Shown: positions 43,876 to 53,804, numbered from the stretch's first letter. The stretch: DNA of 64,000 bases from Levilactobacillus huananensis (GCF_003946145.1 NZ_RHOC01000001.1:1-64000); one strand, 5' to 3'. Notes: generated by a model not told the origin, from the sequence alone. Numbers and translations: made by a program.

Positions 43876-44799
43876 TTACTTAGATGAAGATGATGAAGTC
43901 GTCGAAGTGCTGGAACTTGATGACAAGTAGTCAGCCAGGATGTTCTTCATATCCTTGTCCTTGATAGAAACGTCACCCTTCTTTAAGACCTTAGCAACCA
44001 CGTTGTGCAGAATAGTTGAATCATTCATGTCATTGTCGATGATTTGCTTCGTCAATTCGGCCTTGTGTTCCTTGATAGTTCCCTTACCAGGGTTCTTTAA
44101 CATCAAGATAACATGGTAACCGTATTGTGTCTTAACAGGTGTTGCAGTGTATTCGTTTGTGTTCAGCTTGAAGGCAGCTTTCTTAAAGGTTGAGTCTAAG
44201 GAAGTGTCGGTACTGTCGAAGGCACTTAACTTACCACCCTTGTTCTTGGTAGCAGTATCAGTGGAGTACTTCTTAGCTAACGTGGTAAATTCGCTAGTCA
44301 AGTCGCTCTTCTTTGTGCTCTTCAACTTGTCGATAACGGTGTTAGCGGTCGACTTCTTGGAAACCAAGATGTGTGCAACCGTAACTTCTGGTTCGTAGCT
44401 CTTGAATTGCTTCTGGAGTTGCGCATCGGTTACCTTCACGTTGTCCTTTACGGCTTGCTTCAAGAGTAAGTTCGAACGGATTTCAGTCTTTAAGCTGGAT
44501 TCCGTCATCCCACTCTGGGAAAGAACACTCTTAAAGGATGAGCCATATTGTGCCTTGTATTGGTTGAATTGCTTGGTAACTTGGGACTTCTTAACCTTGT
44601 CACCGTATTGCTTTTCCAAGACCTTGTTTAAGATCATTTGTTGCAGAACTTGCTTACCAGAAGAAGTCCCTTTAAGACTGCTATAGTAAGCACTTTCTGT
44701 GACCTTACCACCACTAGTAGTGGCAACGGTTTGGTTCCCACAACCAGCAAGCGTTACAGTCAGTAACACACCAGCGAGGGCGATTAACCATTTCTTCAT
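43876..44799 (-). CDS. prsA: PrsA foldase lipoprotein
   Basis: A 307-residue lipoprotein peptidyl-prolyl isomerase that folds exported proteins. The signal [20 protein letters not shown] ends in a lipobox with the lipidated Cys at residue 20. The parvulin domain lies around residues 135-230 ([39 protein letters not shown]). The tail is a Ser/Thr-rich low-complexity run. The start at 44799 is chosen by the lipoprotein signal; no strong ribosome binding site is seen for it or for ATG 44817. Confidence 0.95.
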   Translation of the reverse strand: MKKWLIALAGVLLTVTLAGCGNQTVATTSGGKVTESAYYSSLKGTSSGKQVLQQMILNKVLEKQYGDKVKKSQVTKQFNQYKAQYGSSFKSVLSQSGMTESSLKTEIRSNLLLKQAVKDNVKVTDAQLQKQFKSYEPEVTVAHILVSKKSTANTVIDKLKSTKKSDLTSEFTTLAKKYSTDTATKNKGGKLSAFDSTDTSLDSTFKKAAFKLNTNEYTATPVKTQYGYHVILMLKNPGKGTIKEHKAELTKQIIDNDMNDSTILHNVVAKVLKKGDVSIKDKDMKNILADYLSSSSSTSTTSSSSSK

Positions 44800-44911
44800 A
44801 TTGCTCAACACATCCATTCATCAAGATTGGTGTAAACACCATACTCAGACATCATAACACAAAAAAACGCAAACCCAAAAAGGTACGAGAAGCTTTACAA
44901 AAAGTTCAAAT

Positions 44912-45232
44912 TTAGTCCTGTTCCCAGCGATCCAACGTTTCCTGAATCACGGCAACTCGAGGGGCAATCTTGAATTGAAACTTCTCAATATCCTTTTGGA
45001 TATCTTCTAGAGCGGGGGTACTGGCGTCGACAGCTGCTCCAAGCTTTTGAACACTTTGCGTGAGGCGTTCCTGCGCGCTCTGCGCCTCACCAATCTTGGT
45101 GGCAGTATGCTGGGCTTGGTCTTTCAGGTGTTTTGACCAGGTGATTGGGTCCTGTTTGGTTAAGGTAAGGTAAGCGGCCAAACCAACGCCGGTGGCAAGG
45201 GTGAGACCGCCAATGAATCGGCTAATTCTCAT
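44912..45232 (-). CDS. YhaH-like small membrane-anchored protein
   Basis: A 106-residue protein with an N-terminal hydrophobic segment (about residues 5-24) and a helical, coiled-coil-like body (AQERLTQSVQKLGAAVDAS). It corresponds in place to Bacillus yhaH, between prsA and hit. AAATTGGAGG precedes ATG and the gap to hit is 2 bases, so they share one operon. Function unknown. Confidence 0.78.
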   Translation of the reverse strand: MRISRFIGGLTLATGVGLAAYLTLTKQDPITWSKHLKDQAQHTATKIGEAQSAQERLTQSVQKLGAAVDASTPALEDIQKDIEKFQFKIAPRVAVIQETLDRWEQD

Positions 45233-45234
45233 GG

Positions 45235-45693
45235 TTAATCCTCCAATTGTTCCTTGATTTTAGCTTGAATGACGCCATATGAGGCAGGTGTGAAGTTCGC
45301 GGCGTTGTCCTTGAAGATCATCTTGAAGTCATCCTGATCTGTGTAACGTGGAATCAAATGGAAGTGGGAGTGAAGGACAGATTGGTAGGCCACTTCACCA
45401 TTGTTATTGACGATGTTCATTCCCATGATAGTTGGATCGGCTGCCTTGATAGCCCGAGCAATTTTGGGAATTCGGGTGAAGACTGCCGCGGCGAGGTCTT
45501 CATCATAGGCGAAGATGTCTTGCACGTGGGTCTTGGGAATGACCAGCGTGTGGCCAGGGGTGCCTTGGGAGATATCCAGGAAGGCCTTCACAATGTTGTC
45601 CTCATAAACGGTATAACTAGGAATATCGCCCTTTAAGATTTTGCAAAAAACACAATCATCATCGTAATGTGGTTCTAACGTCATAGTCGCCAT
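45235..45693 (-). CDS. hit: HIT family nucleotide hydrolase
   Basis: A 152-residue histidine-triad protein. The triad is HSHFHLIPR near residue 110 and the opening CVFCKILKGDIPS carries a Cys pair that often holds zinc. Such enzymes cleave nucleoside phosphoramidates or adenylates. ATG 45693 has AAGGAG 5 bases upstream; the longer frame from 45738 has none. It is divergent from ecsA, as in Bacillus. Confidence 0.94.
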   Translation of the reverse strand: MATMTLEPHYDDDCVFCKILKGDIPSYTVYEDNIVKAFLDISQGTPGHTLVIPKTHVQDIFAYDEDLAAAVFTRIPKIARAIKAADPTIMGMNIVNNNGEVAYQSVLHSHFHLIPRYTDQDDFKMIFKDNAANFTPASYGVIQAKIKEQLED

Positions 45694-45826
45694 TAAATCT
45701 CCTTCTTTCACTATAGTTTCTTCATTATACACCAGCATTCACTGCTGTTTCACCTCAACCGTTCGTTTGTCGAGTCGCCTATGGTATAATGGTGCGGTTA
45801 AATTATGAAGAAATGAAGGGATGTTT

Positions 45827-46561
45827 ATGGCTTTAGAAGTCAGCCATGTTGTCGGAGGTTACTCCCAAATTCCCGTCTTAAAAGATATTAGTTTTGATGT
45901 TAAGGACGGCGAATTGGTAGGATTGATCGGACTGAACGGTGCCGGGAAGTCCACCACGATTAATCATGTCATTGGCCTGTTAACGCCTCACCAGGGGACG
46001 ATTACCTTGAATGGGGTGACGATTGATCAGGATAGTCAGGCTTATAAACAGCAGATTGCTTATATTCCGGAAACACCGGTTCTGTATCAGGAACTCACCT
46101 TGCGAGAACACCTCGAGGTGACGATGATGGCCTATGACTTGGACCACGAGAAAGCCTGGACCACAGCCCACAAACTTTTGAAGACGTTCCGCTTAGACAA
46201 TAAGCTTGACTGGTTCCCCGCAAACTTTTCTAAGGGGATGAAGCAAAAGGTCATGATCGTCTGTGCCTTTCTGACACCAGCGAAACTTTTTATCATTGAT
46301 GAACCTTTCTTAGGGCTTGACCCATTGGCTGTCAACGATCTGTTGACTCTGATTGAGGAACGCAAGCGGCAGGGTGCCAGCATTCTGATGTCCACTCACG
46401 TCTTGGATACCGCCCAACGATATTGCGATCGCTTTGTGTTACTCCACGACGGTCAGGTGAAGACAGAAGGAACCCTCAGCGAATTACAAGCCGCTCTTCC
46501 GGAAGCGGGGGAATCGTTGAACGATATCTATCTTTCGATGACGAAGGTTGATCGCTCATGA
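45827..46561 (+). CDS. ecsA: ABC transporter ATPase EcsA
   Basis: A 244-residue ABC ATPase. Walker A is GLNGAGKST, the signature region is FSKGMKQKVMI and Walker B is KLFIIDEPFLGLD. Place, neighbours and the overlap with ecsB identify it as EcsA, needed in Bacillus for competence, secretion and site-2 protease activity. ATG 45827 follows GAAGGG. An extended -10 (TGGTATAAT, ending at 45790) lies upstream. Confidence 0.95.
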   Translation: MALEVSHVVGGYSQIPVLKDISFDVKDGELVGLIGLNGAGKSTTINHVIGLLTPHQGTITLNGVTIDQDSQAYKQQIAYIPETPVLYQELTLREHLEVTMMAYDLDHEKAWTTAHKLLKTFRLDNKLDWFPANFSKGMKQKVMIVCAFLTPAKLFIIDEPFLGLDPLAVNDLLTLIEERKRQGASILMSTHVLDTAQRYCDRFVLLHDGQVKTEGTLSELQAALPEAGESLNDIYLSMTKVDRS

Positions 46562-47784
46562 CCGGTTTATTTAAGACCCGATTGCAGCGCCATCTCCGGG
46601 AAATGGCGAAGTACCTGCGGTTGGTTTTCAATGACTTCTTTGTTTTTGCCTTACTGTTCTTCCTTGGTGGATTAGGACTGGGTTACTCGAATGTGTTGAA
46701 ACAACTTCGTGGGCATGAATGGTGGGCGCCACTGGTGGCCTTATTGGTTCTGACCATTGTGGCCCAGATTGGGCGGTTGGCGACCCTTATCGAGGATGCT
46801 GACCGAGTCTTCTTGCTTCCCAAGGAGCGGGCCATGCATGCTTACCTGATCGCCGCTCGACGGTACAGTCAGGTGATTGCACAGGCTACGCAGGTTATTG
46901 CCATTTTCCTCTTGTCACCATTCTTAGCGGTGACCCTTGGCTGGTCCGTGACGCCTGTACTGTTTCTGTTAGTTGCCCAAGTGGTCTTGAAGGACACGCT
47001 GTTACGGTTAGATCTCGCCAGTGCCTATCAGGTGACGGGCCAGGGTCGGATGAATCGCTGGCCGATCAAATGGGGCCTGAGTCTGATTATTCTGGCTTGT
47101 GGACTGTGGATCACGCCCATCGTGGCCGTTATTCTGGCGATTGTGGCTGATGTTGCCGTGGTTGTTTGGTTCCAACAACATTGGCAGACGCAACAGATTC
47201 GTTGGCGTGAACAGATTAAGATTGAGGATAATCGAATGCTGGGAATTTATCGATTCTTCAATATGTTTACCGAAGTGCCCATGTTATCTGGAACCATTAA
47301 ACGGCGCCGTTATCTTGATGGAATTTTCCATCTGATCAAGCCAACTCACGAGCAGACTTATCTCTATCTGTTCAGCCGGGGGATGGCGCGGGGCACTGAA
47401 TTCAGTGGCCTGATTGTCCGCTTGACGGTGATTGGCATGTTGTTGTTGTACTTTATTCGGGGGAAATGGTTGCCTGTGATTCTAGCGGCACTTTTCATCT
47501 ATCTGATCGGGTTTCAACTATTACCATTCTTCCATCAGTATGACGATATTGTTTTTACGCACGTCTATCCGGTCGCGGCTGTACAACGGTTGAAGAGTTT
47601 TGTAACGTTGATGACATTGATTCTCAGTGTCACAGCAGTGTTGCTGTGGCTTGTGGTGGTTTTCGCTAACCAACAACTCTTGCCAGCGGTGGTAACCTTG
47701 ATTGTTGAAGCGCTGGAAGTTTGGTATCTGGCACGAATCTATACACCGCAACGTTTGAAGCGTTCGGCTGAAAATAGGGCTTGA
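46558..47784 (+). CDS. ecsB: ABC transporter permease EcsB
   Basis: A 408-residue integral membrane protein with about ten segments in two groups split by a hydrophilic loop (residues about 210-290). It is the partner of EcsA; the genes overlap by 4 bases (ATGA). No ecsC follows. The transported substrate is unknown. Confidence 0.93.
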   Translation: MTGLFKTRLQRHLREMAKYLRLVFNDFFVFALLFFLGGLGLGYSNVLKQLRGHEWWAPLVALLVLTIVAQIGRLATLIEDADRVFLLPKERAMHAYLIAARRYSQVIAQATQVIAIFLLSPFLAVTLGWSVTPVLFLLVAQVVLKDTLLRLDLASAYQVTGQGRMNRWPIKWGLSLIILACGLWITPIVAVILAIVADVAVVVWFQQHWQTQQIRWREQIKIEDNRMLGIYRFFNMFTEVPMLSGTIKRRRYLDGIFHLIKPTHEQTYLYLFSRGMARGTEFSGLIVRLTVIGMLLLYFIRGKWLPVILAALFIYLIGFQLLPFFHQYDDIVFTHVYPVAAVQRLKSFVTLMTLILSVTAVLLWLVVVFANQQLLPAVVTLIVEALEVWYLARIYTPQRLKRSAENRA

Positions 47785-47842
47785 CGCGGCCTCGATTTCC
47801 CAATAGAATTAATAATAGCTGACAAATCGAGGAGGAGTGGAC

Positions 47843-48634
47843 ATGGCACTGGACATCAGTGATGGCTGGAGCTTGTATCCGCTGGGCGGTAATACCGGCA
47901 CAGCGTATATGGGCACTAAAGCCTCACAAAAAGTGTTTCTAAAACAGAATGCATCACCATTTCTGGCTGCACTCTCCATGGAAGGCATTACACCGCGGTT
48001 AGTGTGGACGAAACGCTTGGCATCTGGGGACGTCATGACCGCTCAGGAATGGTTGAATGGCCGGACACTGCATCGCGAGGAAATGCGCGAGCAACGTGTG
48101 GCACGGTTATTACATCGCGTTCATCATTCTCATTTATTGCATGATATGTTATTAAAAGTCGGCGGACGTTTCACCACGCCCGCCCAGCTATTGACGCGCT
48201 TGCAACCGGCGCTGGCTTCGGATTTACGGCGTCATCCGTTAATCCAGTCGGCATTTGCCACATTGCAGAGTGAACAGCCACAGCTGCCCAAGACCCGTTA
48301 TGAAGTTTGTCATGGTGATTTGAATCATAAGAATTGGCTGTTGTCCGACCGTAGTCGCCTTTACCTGGTGGACTGGGATGCGGCAACCTTTGCTGATCCA
48401 GCGTTTGATCTCGGTGCTTTACTCTGCGAGTATGTGCCCGTCGAGGAGTGGCAACGTTGGTTACAGGATTACGGTGAACGCGTGACCCCGGACTTAACGG
48501 CTCGAGTGAACTGGTATGCCAGGGTTCACTGCTTGACCGTAATTGCGGAAAGCTATCACCAACAACGGTTTCAAATTATGAATCAACATTTAATTTTACT
48601 CGAACGACTGACCCGAGAGGCAGTCACAGACTGA
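47843..48634 (+). CDS. APH-family phosphotransferase (YtmP-like)
   Basis: A 263-residue protein of the choline/aminoglycoside kinase fold. Catalytic HGDLNHKNWLL and metal-binding VDWDAATFADPAFDLG motifs are clear. In Bacillus the relative YtmP also lies before trmB (ytmQ). ATG 47843 has GGAGGAG 5 bases upstream; GTG 47837 is less likely. The natural substrate is unknown and it need not be a resistance gene. Confidence 0.9.
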   Translation: MALDISDGWSLYPLGGNTGTAYMGTKASQKVFLKQNASPFLAALSMEGITPRLVWTKRLASGDVMTAQEWLNGRTLHREEMREQRVARLLHRVHHSHLLHDMLLKVGGRFTTPAQLLTRLQPALASDLRRHPLIQSAFATLQSEQPQLPKTRYEVCHGDLNHKNWLLSDRSRLYLVDWDAATFADPAFDLGALLCEYVPVEEWQRWLQDYGERVTPDLTARVNWYARVHCLTVIAESYHQQRFQIMNQHLILLERLTREAVTD

Positions 48635-48641
48635 TTTTTTT

Positions 48642-48671
48642 GGCGGGAGCGAGGATAACCTTGCGCCCGCC
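48642..48671 (+). other. GC-rich hairpin before trmB
   Basis: GGCGGGAGCGAGG and CCTTGCGCCCGCC form a 13-bp stem with one mismatch and an ATAA loop. The T-run lies before and not after it, so it does not terminate on the + strand. It may protect or process the intercistronic RNA. Confidence 0.5.
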
Positions 48672-48695
48672 GTTGTCATTAAAGGAGGATATACG

Positions 48696-49343
48696 ATGCG
48701 TGTACGTAACAAGCCATGGGCGAAGGATTATTTGGCTGATCACCCCGATCAAATGGTAGAGACCCCAGAAGCATTGATGGGTAACTGGCAAAGCCGTTTT
48801 CCCAAGGACCAACCCCTGAGTGTTGAAATTGGGACGGGAAAGGGGCAATTCATTGTTGAAATGGCCCGGCAACACCCTGACTGTAACTTTATTGGGATTG
48901 AAATCCAGATGTCGGTCATTGCTGCGGCCCTGAAGAAGGTTGTCGCCAGTGAACTGACGAATATTCAAATGGTTCGGACGGATGGTGAGGCGATCAATAC
49001 CTTTTTTGCCAAGGGTGAAGTTTCAAATATTTACCTCAACTTTTCCGATCCATGGCCAAAGTCACGTCACGCTAAGCGTCGTTTGACGTCTCCCGTCTTT
49101 CTGGCCCATTATGCGGATGTTTTGGCTCAGGAGGGTCGGATTCAGTTCAAGACCGACAATCGTGGTCTGTTCGAATATTCCCTGTGGAGTCTTAATAACT
49201 ACCCAATGATTTTTGATGGTGTCTGGTTGGACCTGCATGCTGCAACCGATGGTGTCGAAGATATTCAAACTGAATACGAACAAAAGTTTTCGGCCAAAGG
49301 GCCTATCTACCAAGTGATCGCCCATTTTCCAACCGAAGCTTAA
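48696..49343 (+). CDS. trmB: tRNA (guanine-N7)-methyltransferase
   Basis: A 215-residue SAM-dependent enzyme that methylates G46 of tRNAs. SAM site VEIGTGKGQF, FIGIEIQMSVI and the signature FSDPWPKSRHAKRRL are present. Its start MRVRNKPWA is typical. AAAGGAGG precedes ATG. It uses the product of metK. Confidence 0.97.
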   Translation: MRVRNKPWAKDYLADHPDQMVETPEALMGNWQSRFPKDQPLSVEIGTGKGQFIVEMARQHPDCNFIGIEIQMSVIAAALKKVVASELTNIQMVRTDGEAINTFFAKGEVSNIYLNFSDPWPKSRHAKRRLTSPVFLAHYADVLAQEGRIQFKTDNRGLFEYSLWSLNNYPMIFDGVWLDLHAATDGVEDIQTEYEQKFSAKGPIYQVIAHFPTEA

Positions 49344-49348
49344 TTGCC

Positions 49349-49378
49349 AAAGTTAGGTCATCCAGGCCTAACTTTTTT
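49349..49378 (+). terminator. Terminator of trmB
   Basis: AAAGTTAGG and CCTAACTTT form the stem, followed by T6. Confidence 0.87.
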
Positions 49379-49436
49379 ATTTTGGTTGAAATTTTTGACC
49401 CGTAACCACGGAGTTAGTTGGTGAGGGGGTGAGGTC

Positions 49437-50531
49437 ATGTTGATTGCGTGGCTCGCAGGAAGACTAATCGATGCGAGTGGGGCGGATCGACACCCGGGGT
49501 ATCAGTGCCCGGCTTGTCATGAGCGGGTGGTCTTGCATCATGGCCGGGTAGTACCGCCGTACTTTGCCCATCATACACTGGGGGATTGTGTCGTGGCGAC
49601 GGAGGGCGAGTCGGCACAACACATTTGTGGAAAACGGCAATTAGCGACATTCTTCGCCCCTTGGGGTGTCGGCAGGCTTGAAAAAATCTTGCCAGAGATT
49701 GATCAGCGTGCGGATTGTTGGCTTGACCGTCATGATCATCAACCGGTAGCCATCGAGTTTCAGTGTAGTCCCATTGGTCGCGATCAAGTGGCCGTACGCA
49801 CAGCAGGTTATCAGAAGATCAAAGTCTTTCCGTGCTGGATTCTTGGTGAACGATATCATCGTCAACAGTTAAATTGGGGGCTTGTTGATCGGTTTGCTTG
49901 GGAGATGCCAGGCTGGGGACTGTGCCTTCTGTTCTGGGATGTGAACCGCCAGCGATTACGGTTAGACCACCATTTACAGCAGATGGCGACCGGAAAAATT
50001 ATGGCGACTACCAATTGGCTAACTGCGATAGATGACTTGCGTCGACCGCAACCTGCCTCACGACTGCCATCGATATCTCTACCAGCCTATCGGCAACGAT
50101 TGACGCTGGATTTATTGCGAGGCAATACCGGTCTTCGTGACCTACAAGAGACACTCTACCGATTGGGAAAGAACCTACCGGGGTTTCCACAAGTTTTTGG
50201 GACGACCCGTAGTTATTTGCCGATCTTTGGTCGCGGACCGATTCCATGGCGAATTGTCGTGGGGGTGTGGATTTTTTCACGGAAAACACAGTGGACGGTT
50301 CCCGAGCTCTGGCAATTGGCACAAGAGGGCCTAGTATTAGTTGGCGGCCATAGCGAGGGTGGCATTCGGTTTGCCGGAGAGAAAACGCTGCGCTTAGCTC
50401 TGGCAGACCTCGTGACAGATTTGGCGACGGGCCATTATCTGCAGCGAACGGAAACCGGGTGGCAAATTCTAGTGATACCGGCGTGGGCGCGTGATGGTCA
50501 TGAATGGTTAGAAAATAATGAGAGAAAATAA
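49437..50531 (+). CDS. coiA: Competence protein CoiA
   Basis: A 364-residue protein needed for transformation recombination in relatives. The N-terminus holds a zinc-finger-like YQCPACHERV with HH and C residues further on. The middle carries a PD-(D/E)xK-type nuclease core (LPEIDQRADCWL, then VAIEFQCSPIG). ATG follows GAGGGGGTGAGG. pepF follows after 71 bases, as in Bacillus. It is one sign of natural competence capacity. Confidence 0.92.
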   Translation: MLIAWLAGRLIDASGADRHPGYQCPACHERVVLHHGRVVPPYFAHHTLGDCVVATEGESAQHICGKRQLATFFAPWGVGRLEKILPEIDQRADCWLDRHDHQPVAIEFQCSPIGRDQVAVRTAGYQKIKVFPCWILGERYHRQQLNWGLVDRFAWEMPGWGLCLLFWDVNRQRLRLDHHLQQMATGKIMATTNWLTAIDDLRRPQPASRLPSISLPAYRQRLTLDLLRGNTGLRDLQETLYRLGKNLPGFPQVFGTTRSYLPIFGRGPIPWRIVVGVWIFSRKTQWTVPELWQLAQEGLVLVGGHSEGGIRFAGEKTLRLALADLVTDLATGHYLQRTETGWQILVIPAWARDGHEWLENNERK

Positions 50532-50602
50532 CTTGTGGTCGCCAAACGTCGCGGTAAAAGTGTTAAACTATCTATATGTAAAATTAAAGGAGGATGAGGA
50601 TA

Positions 50603-52411
50603 GTGAAACAAATTCCCGAACGTTCAGCGGTTCCAACGGCATTGACCTGGGACCTGACCACGATTTATCCCGATGATAGTGGGTTTGACCAGGCGGTAGC
50701 CACGGTCAAAGCGCAAGCCAAAAAGGTGGCACAATTGCAAGGTAAACTTGCCACGAGTGGTGAACAACTGTACCAGGTGACGACGGCCATTTTCGATCTC
50801 AATCGACAATTAGAGCGGCTTGACGTTTACGCCTCCCTTAAGAATGACCAAGATACCAGTAATGCTCACGCGCAAGACCTTTCTGGTCAAGCTGAGAGTC
50901 TGGTCGCGACAGTGGCTGCGGCTACGGCTTGGTTCGAACCGGAAGTTCTGAGCTTGGAACCTAAAACCTTGCAGAGCCTGATTGATGCTGAACCACGGTT
51001 AGCTGATTACCAGCATGTCTTCGATGTGTTGAGTGAACGTCGTGACCATACCTTATCAGCACCAGAAGAAAAATTGTTAGCTGGCGCGGGTGATATCTTC
51101 GGAGCCTCCGCCAAGACCTATAGCGTTTTGAGCGATGCTGATCTTCAATTCCCAGTCGTCAAGGATGAGGAAGGTAACGATGTCCGCCTGTCCGAGGGCC
51201 TCTACGGGGTCTTGTTACAATCGACGGCACCTGAAGTTCGTGAACAAGCTTTTAAGGCCCTTTATAGCGTTTATCAGCAGTTCCGTCATACCTTTGCTTC
51301 AACCTTAGCTAGCGAGGTTAAAACTCACAATTATATGGCGCAGGTCCGGCATTACGGGTCTGCTCGTGATGCGGCCATGAGTAGTAATGAGATCCCCGCT
51401 GTTGTCTACGACACGCTGGTGAAAACCGTTAACCAACATTTAGATTCCTTACAAAAGTATGTTGGGTTACGTAAGGAAATTCTGGGCTTACCAGAGCTCC
51501 ACATGTATGATCTCTATACGCCGATTACCGGAGAACCTAGCTTAAAATACACTTACGCTGAAGCCCAACAAGAAGCTTTAAAGGCCTTGTCCGTGTTAGG
51601 ACCAGACTATGTGGCTAATGTGCAGAAGATGTTCGATACCCGAGCTATCGATGTGGTTGAAAACAAGGGTAAGCGAACTGGCGCATACTCCGGTGGGATG
51701 TATGACACGAAGCCATATATTCTTCTTAACTGGCAGGACAGCCTGGAGAGTCTTTACACCTTGGTTCACGAAATGGGTCACAGCATGCACACACATTACA
51801 CCCAATCTAACCAGCCTTACCAGTACGGCTACTATTCCATTTTCGTGGCTGAAATCGCCTCGACAACTAATGAAAATCTGTTAACAGATTATCTGTTGAA
51901 GACACAGACCGATCCGCAGGTTCGGGCTTACGTCTTGAATCATTATTTGGATGGCTTCAAGGGAACCGTTTATCGTCAGACTCAGTTTGCCGAATTCGAA
52001 GATTACATTCATACGCAGGCCGCAGCTGGACAGTCGCTTACGGCTGACTTCATGAGCAAGTTCTATGGCGACTTGAATGCCCGTTACTATGGCGGCAATG
52101 TCATTACCGATCCACAGATCGCTGATGAGTGGACACGGATTCCACACTTCTACTACAATTATTATGTTTACCAGTACGCCACTGGTTTCGCGGCAGCGAC
52201 TACCTTGTCACAACGTATTTTGAGTGGTGACTCTGCTAAGCGCAATGCCTACTTAACCTATCTCAAGTCCGGCAATTCCGCCGCACCACTTGAAGTGATG
52301 AAGCGTGCCGGGGTCGACATGGCCCAATCCGACTATCTCGATCGGGCTTTCCAGACCTTCGACGAACGACTAGCTGAGTTTACTCAGCTCGCGCGTGAGC
52401 TGAAAAAATAA
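50603..52411 (+). CDS. pepF: Oligoendopeptidase F
   Basis: A 602-residue M3-family zinc endopeptidase. The zinc motif HEMGHSMHTHY begins at His389, with the third ligand in a downstream ASTTNE segment. The length is typical. GTG 50603 is preferred since AAAGGAGG ends 9 bases before it; ATG 50594 abuts that site. It breaks down imported oligopeptides in the cytoplasm. Confidence 0.96.
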   Translation: MKQIPERSAVPTALTWDLTTIYPDDSGFDQAVATVKAQAKKVAQLQGKLATSGEQLYQVTTAIFDLNRQLERLDVYASLKNDQDTSNAHAQDLSGQAESLVATVAAATAWFEPEVLSLEPKTLQSLIDAEPRLADYQHVFDVLSERRDHTLSAPEEKLLAGAGDIFGASAKTYSVLSDADLQFPVVKDEEGNDVRLSEGLYGVLLQSTAPEVREQAFKALYSVYQQFRHTFASTLASEVKTHNYMAQVRHYGSARDAAMSSNEIPAVVYDTLVKTVNQHLDSLQKYVGLRKEILGLPELHMYDLYTPITGEPSLKYTYAEAQQEALKALSVLGPDYVANVQKMFDTRAIDVVENKGKRTGAYSGGMYDTKPYILLNWQDSLESLYTLVHEMGHSMHTHYTQSNQPYQYGYYSIFVAEIASTTNENLLTDYLLKTQTDPQVRAYVLNHYLDGFKGTVYRQTQFAEFEDYIHTQAAAGQSLTADFMSKFYGDLNARYYGGNVITDPQIADEWTRIPHFYYNYYVYQYATGFAAATTLSQRILSGDSAKRNAYLTYLKSGNSAAPLEVMKRAGVDMAQSDYLDRAFQTFDERLAEFTQLARELKK

Positions 52412-52427
52412 GTTCGATTGATCTCAA

Positions 52428-52470
52428 ACAGCACTTTGACCCTCGCGGCCAAGGTGCTGTTTATTTCGTT
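52428..52470 (+). terminator. Terminator of pepF
   Basis: ACAGCACTTTG pairs with CAAGGTGCTGT, followed by a T-rich tail. Confidence 0.78.
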
Positions 52471-52579
52471 TGTTGCGGACTTTGTCTACTTTCTTAACAA
52501 ACTTAGACGGCTTGTAAGTGCTTCTTCATGAATAATTCACGATTGCTTTCTATACTTCAAATCAAATGAGGTGAGGAAA

Positions 52580-53041
52580 GTGAAAAAAATTACGCAAGCC
52601 TGTTTGGCCTTAATTGTTACCGTTGCGATTGTCATTGACGGGTACCTCCTCTTCTTTAAGAATCGATCTGGCACAGTCCAGACGGTTTTATCCAGTGCTT
52701 CATCATCTTCTACGGTATCTGCAACGAGTCAAAGTAGTGCCACTTCTAAGCGGCAGTCCTATCAAAATGGAACCTATACTGGTAAGGCTACCGCAACACG
52801 GTGGGGTGATGTTCAAGTTCAGGCAGTGATCAAGGCCGGCAAGATTACCACGGTAAACGTTCTCAAATATCCGAATGAAAATGCGCATGACAAGGAGGTT
52901 AACAGCCAAGCATTGCCGGTTTACAAGTCGGAGACTTTGACAAAACAAAGTGCCAAGATTCAATTGGTTTCTGGGGCGAGTGAGACTTACAAAGGGTTCA
53001 AGGGCTCCTTACAGGATGCCTTGGATCAAGCGGAGGCATAG
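52580..53041 (+). CDS. Membrane-anchored FMN_bind domain protein
   Basis: A 153-residue protein with an N-terminal membrane anchor or signal (about residues 7-27), a Ser-rich linker and an FMN_bind domain (residues about 60-150). The flavinylation motif reads SGASET; Thr136 is the likely residue to which ApbE links FMN through phosphate. The start is GTG 52580 with AGGTGAGGA before it. ApbE starts 3 bases after the stop. Likely role: extracytoplasmic one-electron carrier in the three-gene electron-transfer module. Confidence 0.88.
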   Translation: MKKITQACLALIVTVAIVIDGYLLFFKNRSGTVQTVLSSASSSSTVSATSQSSATSKRQSYQNGTYTGKATATRWGDVQVQAVIKAGKITTVNVLKYPNENAHDKEVNSQALPVYKSETLTKQSAKIQLVSGASETYKGFKGSLQDALDQAEA

Positions 53042-53044
53042 GCT

Positions 53045-53791
53045 ATGACAAATTCAAAGCTGTTGACGCATCATATTAAAGCCATGGGCATGCCTTTTTT
53101 AGTGAAGATCGTGGTCCCAGTTGGTCGTAATTTTCGAGCTGAGAGGCTGTTACAGGAGCTGACACAGTATCTGCAGCGTATCGATCGCGACTTCTCGCCG
53201 TTTAGGCCCAGTTCGCTGGTTTGCCAGTTTCAACGTGGTGAACTCGCAGCAATGGATTTTACCTCAGAATTTCAAGAGGTCTATGGCATTGCTAGCCAAG
53301 CACAGAAGATTACAGGTGGGGCTTTTGATCCGTTCTTTGACGGCACTTATGATCCGACGGGAATTGTCAAAGGGTGGGCCATTCAACGGGCGTTTACCCG
53401 CTATCTTCAGCCATTGTTGACGAATGAAACGTTAGCAGCTGCGGCAATTAATGGGGCAGGGGACATGCAGGTTGGCATTTCAGAAACGACTGATTTTCGT
53501 TGGCAGGTTGGTGTGGAAGATCCGCAAGACCGACAGCAGCTATTAGCCCGTTATCAGCTGGGTAACGGGGCTATGGCAACTTCTGGGACCAGTCAACACG
53601 GTGAACACATTGTCCGACAAGGGTCGCAATGTCAGTTACAACAGGCCACAGTTCTGGCCGATGAGTTGATTACGGCCGACGTTTGGGCCACAGCGGCTAT
53701 CGCATTGGGGGCAGCGAGGTTCAATCGGTTGACCAACAATCAGTTTTCAACGATCTTGGTCGATCAAACCGACCGAATCGTTCACGAATAA
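53045..53791 (+). CDS. apbE: FAD:protein FMN transferase (ApbE)
   Basis: A 248-residue flavinyl transferase that moves FMN from FAD to a Ser/Thr of a target protein. Family segments GGAFDPFF, DPTGIVKGWAI, INGAGDMQV, SGTSQHGEHIV and the metal-binding LADELITADVWATA are present. It lacks a clear lipoprotein signal, so it may act inside the cell. Its target is probably the FMN_bind protein encoded just upstream. GGAGG precedes ATG. Confidence 0.94.
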   Translation: MTNSKLLTHHIKAMGMPFLVKIVVPVGRNFRAERLLQELTQYLQRIDRDFSPFRPSSLVCQFQRGELAAMDFTSEFQEVYGIASQAQKITGGAFDPFFDGTYDPTGIVKGWAIQRAFTRYLQPLLTNETLAAAAINGAGDMQVGISETTDFRWQVGVEDPQDRQQLLARYQLGNGAMATSGTSQHGEHIVRQGSQCQLQQATVLADELITADVWATAAIALGAARFNRLTNNQFSTILVDQTDRIVHE

Positions 53792-53804
53792 AGGAGAAAT
53801 GACT

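Noticed and set aside
47843-48634. Possible aminoglycoside resistance gene.
   Set aside because: The kinase fold is shared, but the place before trmB matches the housekeeping ytmP-like gene of Firmicutes.
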